DNA from: Scatosoma sp045643825
Lineage (GTDB): Bacteria > Bacillota > Clostridia > Christensenellales > Borkfalkiaceae
DNA length: 16,655 bases
Direction of reading: 5' to 3'
Assembly: GCA_045643825.1 (NCBI GenBank)
Contig: JAZRFV010000033.1
Span: forward strand, 1-16,655
In this document: in pieces, positions 13,933-16,655 of the stretch
How the letters are laid out: each line of letters begins with the position of its first letter
Numbering within the stretch: the stretch's first letter is position 1
Position numbers and translations under genes: made by a program
Notes under the pieces: generated by a model
The model's database searches: none
Told to the model about the DNA's origin: nothing
What the model saw: only the letters and a program-made list of their open reading frames with translations

Positions 13933-14688
13933 ATGAAAGACTATATCGCAACGATTGTAAGCAATGAACAAATCGCCGACAACGTATATGCGGTGACCTT
14001 TGATTTAGGGGAACCCGCAAAGGTACGCTGTGGGCAGTTTGGTAATATTTCCGTTGGCGGCACACACCTTTTACGCCGTCCAATCGCCATTTGTAAGGCG
14101 GAAGGGAGCAAGGTGACCTTTTGCTACCAAATCAAGGGCGAAGGCACGCAAATGTTGAAAACGATGGGGGCAGGTACGCGTTTAAACGTGTTGATGCCTC
14201 TCGGCAACGGCTTCTACGTGGAAGAAAACGAAACGAAGGTTGCCCTTGTAGGCGGCGGCGTGGGGGTATTCCCTTTGATTTCCGTTTTGCGTGAATATGG
14301 CGACAAGAAAGAAATCTCTGCATACATCGGTTATCGTAACAAGGGTGCCGTATGTGGCGTGGAAGAATTTGAAAAGGCATACAAATTCGTTGGCGTAACG
14401 GACGACGGTAGCTTTGGTGAAAAGATGAACGCTGTGCAGGCGTTTGCGGCGGATTTGGAAAAAGGCAACCGCCCCGACGTTGTGCTTGCGTGCGGTCCTA
14501 CGCCTATGCTTCGTGCGTTGATTGCTCTTGTGGAAAAGGAAAACCTGCCCTGCTATGTATCCTTGGAGGAACGCATGGGCTGTGGTATCGGTGCGTGTCT
14601 TGTATGCGTGTGCGATATGACGAATGGGAAGAAAGCCCGTGTGTGTAAGGATGGGCCTGTCTTCAACGCAAACTCTGTGGTTTTGTAA
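13933..14688 (+). CDS. pyrK: Dihydroorotate dehydrogenase B, electron transfer subunit
   Basis: PyrK is the FAD and [2Fe-2S] subunit that passes electrons from the PyrD flavin to NAD+. It forms a heterotetramer with the class 1B PyrD encoded two array-lengths downstream. The 251-aa protein shows the FAD-binding LLRRPIAI, the NAD-domain loop VGGGVGVFPL, ACGPTPML, and the iron-sulfur motif with Cys217, Cys222, Cys225 and Cys238 (ERMGCGIGACLVC, then VCKDGPVF). The start at 13933 is set by AAGGAG (13923-13928) and by the family N terminus. The frame is open upstream to 13810, but that stretch translates array B and is not protein-coding. Confidence 0.96.
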   Translation: MKDYIATIVSNEQIADNVYAVTFDLGEPAKVRCGQFGNISVGGTHLLRRPIAICKAEGSKVTFCYQIKGEGTQMLKTMGAGTRLNVLMPLGNGFYVEENETKVALVGGGVGVFPLISVLREYGDKKEISAYIGYRNKGAVCGVEEFEKAYKFVGVTDDGSFGEKMNAVQAFAADLEKGNRPDVVLACGPTPMLRALIALVEKENLPCYVSLEERMGCGIGACLVCVCDMTNGKKARVCKDGPVFNANSVVL

Positions 14689-14783
14689 ACACATATATGC
14701 ATCGCATTTCGGCGTTGTCGCTCGGTCACGTACTACTTGTACGCTCCCTCGCTTCGCCTTGAACTGCTCGCATATCTATGTTT
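14687..14783. repeat. Imperfect palindromic element of about 97 bp after pyrK
   Basis: The ends AAACACATATATGC (14687-14700) and GCATATCTATGTTT (14770-14783) are inverted repeats matching at 12 of 14 positions. Towards the centre lie partly matching arms (GGCG/CGCC) and a small apical hairpin CGTAC/GTACG around 14738-14753. The element begins inside the pyrK stop codon and ends 3 nt before array C. It shares no unit with the arrays. It looks like a short non-autonomous palindromic repeat, or an mRNA hairpin; only one copy is in the window. Confidence 0.65.
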
Positions 14784-14786
14784 ACG

Positions 14787-15037
14787 GTGAAGTTGTGGCA
14801 AAGCCACAGTGAAGTTGACCAAGTCAGTGAAGTTGTGTTTTCAACACAGTGAAGTTTGCCTGACGGCAAGTTATTGCTGTTATTAATAATAGCCATAACT
14901 TTTTGCGAAACGCAAAAAACTTCACTACGCAAAGCGTAACTTCACTCATTTATGAACTTCACTACGCAAGTAACTTCACTCGTTTACGAATTTCACTTTG
15001 CGGAACGCAAAACTTCACTCATAAGATAAGCTTCACT
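14787..15037. repeat. Structured repeat array C, same orientation as A, expanded on the right
   Basis: Direct units lie at 14787, 14808, 14826 and 14848. The 32-nt core is 14869-14900, nearly a perfect palindrome. Seven inverted units follow at 14918, 14938, 14955, 14972, 14989 (variant AATTTCACT), 15011 and 15029 (variant AGCTTCACT). Left spacers are GTGGC/GCCAC, GAC/GTC, GTGTT/AACAC and TTGCC/GGCAA, as in array A but with different loops (AAA for GTT, CAA for TTTC). Right spacers are TTTTTGCG/CGCAAAAA, ACGC/GCGT, CAT/ATG, AC/GT, CGT/ACG and TTGCG/CGCAA, then an unpaired one. Together with the palindrome before it, this fills the 394-base gap between pyrK and pyrD; the rest is only the pyrD ribosome binding site region. 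Confidence 0.93.
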
Positions 15038-15082
15038 TACACAATAAAAAGGAAAGTATACAACATTAAAAGGAAAAATACT

Positions 15083-16000
15083 ATGGCAAATTTATCGGTA
15101 AAGCTTTGTGGCGTAACCTTAAAAAATCCCGTAATTGCGGCCTCGGGGACGTATGGTTTTGGACGTGAGTTTCACGAACTCTACGACATCGGTCAAATCG
15201 GCGGCGTATCCACCAAGGGTATGACGTTAGAACCTCGTCTTGGCAACCCCGTGCCTCGTATTGCGGAATCCCGTGGCGTTATCTTGAACGCCGTTGGCTT
15301 GCAAAACCCTGGCGTGGAGCATTTCATCGAAAGTGACCTCGAATGGTTAAAATCCACGGGTACGACGGTGATTGCAAACGTTGCAGGTAAGACCTTGGAA
15401 GATTATGAAAAGATTTGTGCTCGTTTAGACGGGTTGGTGGATATGATTGAGCTGAACATTTCCTGCCCCAACGTAAAGAGTGGCGGTATGGCGTTTGGTA
15501 TCAAGCCTCAATCGGTAGAGGAGGTTACCCGTGTGGCAAAATCGGGTGCGAAAAACACTCCGCTTATCGTAAAGCTTTCCCCCAACGTAGAAAGCATCGC
15601 AACCAACGCGGTGGCGGCGGAAAACGGCGGTGCGGACTGTATCTCGCTTATCAACACCCTTACGGGTATGGCAATCGATATCGAGCGTAGAAAACCCATC
15701 ATCGCCAACAATACGGGCGGCGTTTCGGGTGCAGGCGTGAAACCCGTCGCGGTAAGAATGACCTACGAGGCGTCGCAGGCGGTAAAAATCCCCGTGATCG
15801 GTATGGGCGGTATCACCTGTGCGGAAGACGCCATCGAATTCTTGATGGCAGGTGCAACGGCGGTACAGGTAGGTACGGCAAACTTCACCGATCCCTACGC
15901 AATGCCGAAGATTATCAAGGGCTTGAACGATTGGTGCGATAGACACGGCATTGCAAACGTTTCCGACTTGACGGGGACCTTACAATTAAACGGAAAATAA
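15083..16000 (+). CDS. pyrD: Dihydroorotate dehydrogenase B, catalytic subunit (class 1B)
   Basis: PyrD oxidises dihydroorotate to orotate with FMN, working with PyrK and NAD+. The 305-aa protein shows the N-terminal CGVTLKNPVIAASGTYGFG, the STKGMT lysine motif, NAVGLQNPG, and the active-site NISCPN with Cys128. A cysteine base marks class 1. The FMN-binding end includes NNTGGVSG, VIGMGGI and MAGATAVQVGTANF. Class 1B is supported by the pyrK gene nearby. The ATG at 15083 is preceded by AAAAGGA, a moderate ribosome binding site, and matches the usual family start (MANLSVKLCGV). The frame is open back to 14903, but that translates array C. Confidence 0.96.
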   Translation: MANLSVKLCGVTLKNPVIAASGTYGFGREFHELYDIGQIGGVSTKGMTLEPRLGNPVPRIAESRGVILNAVGLQNPGVEHFIESDLEWLKSTGTTVIANVAGKTLEDYEKICARLDGLVDMIELNISCPNVKSGGMAFGIKPQSVEEVTRVAKSGAKNTPLIVKLSPNVESIATNAVAAENGGADCISLINTLTGMAIDIERRKPIIANNTGGVSGAGVKPVAVRMTYEASQAVKIPVIGMGGITCAEDAIEFLMAGATAVQVGTANFTDPYAMPKIIKGLNDWCDRHGIANVSDLTGTLQLNGK

Positions 16001-16004
16001 AAAA

Positions 16005-16018
16005 ATGCCCTTGGGCAT
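16005..16018 (+). other. Small hairpin in the pyrD-pyrE gap
   Basis: ATGCC/GGCAT closes around CTTG just after the pyrD stop and before the pyrE ribosome binding site. No T run follows, so it is not a terminator. It may only be a short processing or stability hairpin. Confidence 0.35.
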
Positions 16019-16040
16019 GTATCGAAATAAAGGAGTTATT

Positions 16041-16655
16041 ATGCAATATACGTACAAACAGGAATTTATCCGCTTCATGGTATCCAACGGCGTTTTGAAA
16101 TTTGGTGAATTTACCCTTAAGAGTGGTAGAATTGCACCCTATTTCATCAATACGGGTAACTATAAAACTGGCAAACAGCTCGCAAAGCTTGGCGAATATT
16201 ACGCCGCTTGTATCGAAGAGAACGGCTTGAATGCCGAAACCTTGGTTGGCCCTGCATATAAGGGGATTCCTCTTTCCGTGGCAACGGCGGTGGCTATGTA
16301 CCATAACTACGATAAGGAGCTGAACTACTGCTTCGATAGAAAGGAAGCAAAGAACCACGGCGAAGGCGGTTTGTTTGTTGGTAAACAGCTCGTTGACGGC
16401 GAAAAGGTAATCATCATCGAGGACGTAATGACCTCGGGTAAGGCTCTTCGTGAAATTTTACCCAAGCTCGAAGCTGCTGCGAAGGTGCAGGTTGTGGGTA
16501 TGATTATTTCCGTAGACCGTCAGGAAAAGGCGCTCAACAGCGATTTGTCCGCGGTAAGCGAAGCGAAGAAGGAATTTGACATCGACGTATATTCCGTTGT
16601 AACGATGAACGATATCATTGCGGCGATTGAGGACGGCGTTGTAGACGGTAAAGAA
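16041..16655 (+). CDS. pyrE: Orotate phosphoribosyltransferase (3' partial)
   Basis: PyrE joins orotate and PRPP to give OMP, the substrate of PyrF. The frame is open from the ATG to the end of the window (205 codons) and has no stop, so the gene is cut there; the full protein is usually 205-230 aa, so little is missing. Motifs are the N-terminal FGEFTLKSGRIAPYF, the LVGPAYKGIPL segment, the flexible loop with FDRKEAKNHGEGG, and the PRPP loop VIIIEDVMTSGKA (about 122-134). AAAGGAG lies 7 nt before the ATG. It is 40 nt downstream of pyrD with only a small hairpin between, so it belongs to the same transcription unit. Confidence 0.95.
   Translation, partial: MQYTYKQEFIRFMVSNGVLKFGEFTLKSGRIAPYFINTGNYKTGKQLAKLGEYYAACIEENGLNAETLVGPAYKGIPLSVATAVAMYHNYDKELNYCFDRKEAKNHGEGGLFVGKQLVDGEKVIIIEDVMTSGKALREILPKLEAAAKVQVVGMIISVDRQEKALNSDLSAVSEAKKEFDIDVYSVVTMNDIIAAIEDGVVDGKE

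Noticed and set aside
12556..15037. CRISPR array
   Set aside because: Repeats are only 9 bp, spacers are 7-16 nt palindromes, repeat orientation flips in the middle, and no cas genes are present.
12535..15037. Insertion sequence or transposase remnant associated with the arrays
   Set aside because: No transposase fragment or target-site duplication was recognised; arrays contain only units, spacers and cores.
14903..15082. N-terminal extension of PyrD
   Set aside because: It is a translation of array C units; the PyrD family start matches the ATG at 15083.

Overview
The window looks like a chromosomal segment of a spore-forming Bacillota, most likely an uncultured, gut-type Clostridia. The evidence is a spoIIE-family gene, a SpoVB-family flippase, a small LysM protein, strong AGGAGG-type ribosome binding sites, sigma-A-like promoters, and a Gram-positive type pyrimidine operon with PyrK and a class 1B PyrD. 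The genus cannot be fixed from the sequence alone.

Layout. Bases 1-1053 hold the 3' end of an MsmK/MalK/UgpC-type sugar ABC transporter ATPase with an unusual acidic tail, closed by a bidirectional terminator. Bases 1117-7110 are a minus-strand block: spoIIE, a MazF-type endoribonuclease without a visible antitoxin, glucose-6-phosphate isomerase with its own consensus promoter and terminator, and a SpoVB-like lipid flippase. A LysM protein diverges from spoVB. It converges on a conserved-looking, possibly spore-associated hypothetical protein (7526-8182). A metallophosphoesterase then diverges at 8339.

Bases 9092 to the end are a plus-strand pyrimidine cluster: pyrB, pyrC, two lipoproteins, pyrF, pyrK, pyrD and pyrE (cut by the window end). 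PyrB, PyrC, PyrD with PyrK, PyrE and PyrF cover the steps from carbamoyl phosphate to UMP. carAB and pyrR are not in the window. The cluster has one clear promoter with a leader of only about 25 nt, so no PyrR-type attenuator precedes pyrB.

The most striking content is three related repeat arrays in the gaps before pyrF, pyrK and pyrD. Each is built from 9-bp units (AGTGAAGTT on the left, its complement AACTTCACT on the right). Different mini-hairpins separate the units, and a 32-nt core sits in the middle. Arrays A and C lie in one orientation and B is flipped. Spacer stems change between copies by paired substitutions that keep the base pairing, so structure rather than sequence seems to be conserved. 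A second, unrelated imperfect palindrome of about 97 bp abuts array C. I know of no described element with this architecture, and it is the best candidate here for something undescribed.

Other points of interest are a dyad abutting the pyrB -35 box, predicted leaderless starts for spoVB, the LysM gene and the phosphoesterase, and lipoproteins embedded in a nucleotide operon.
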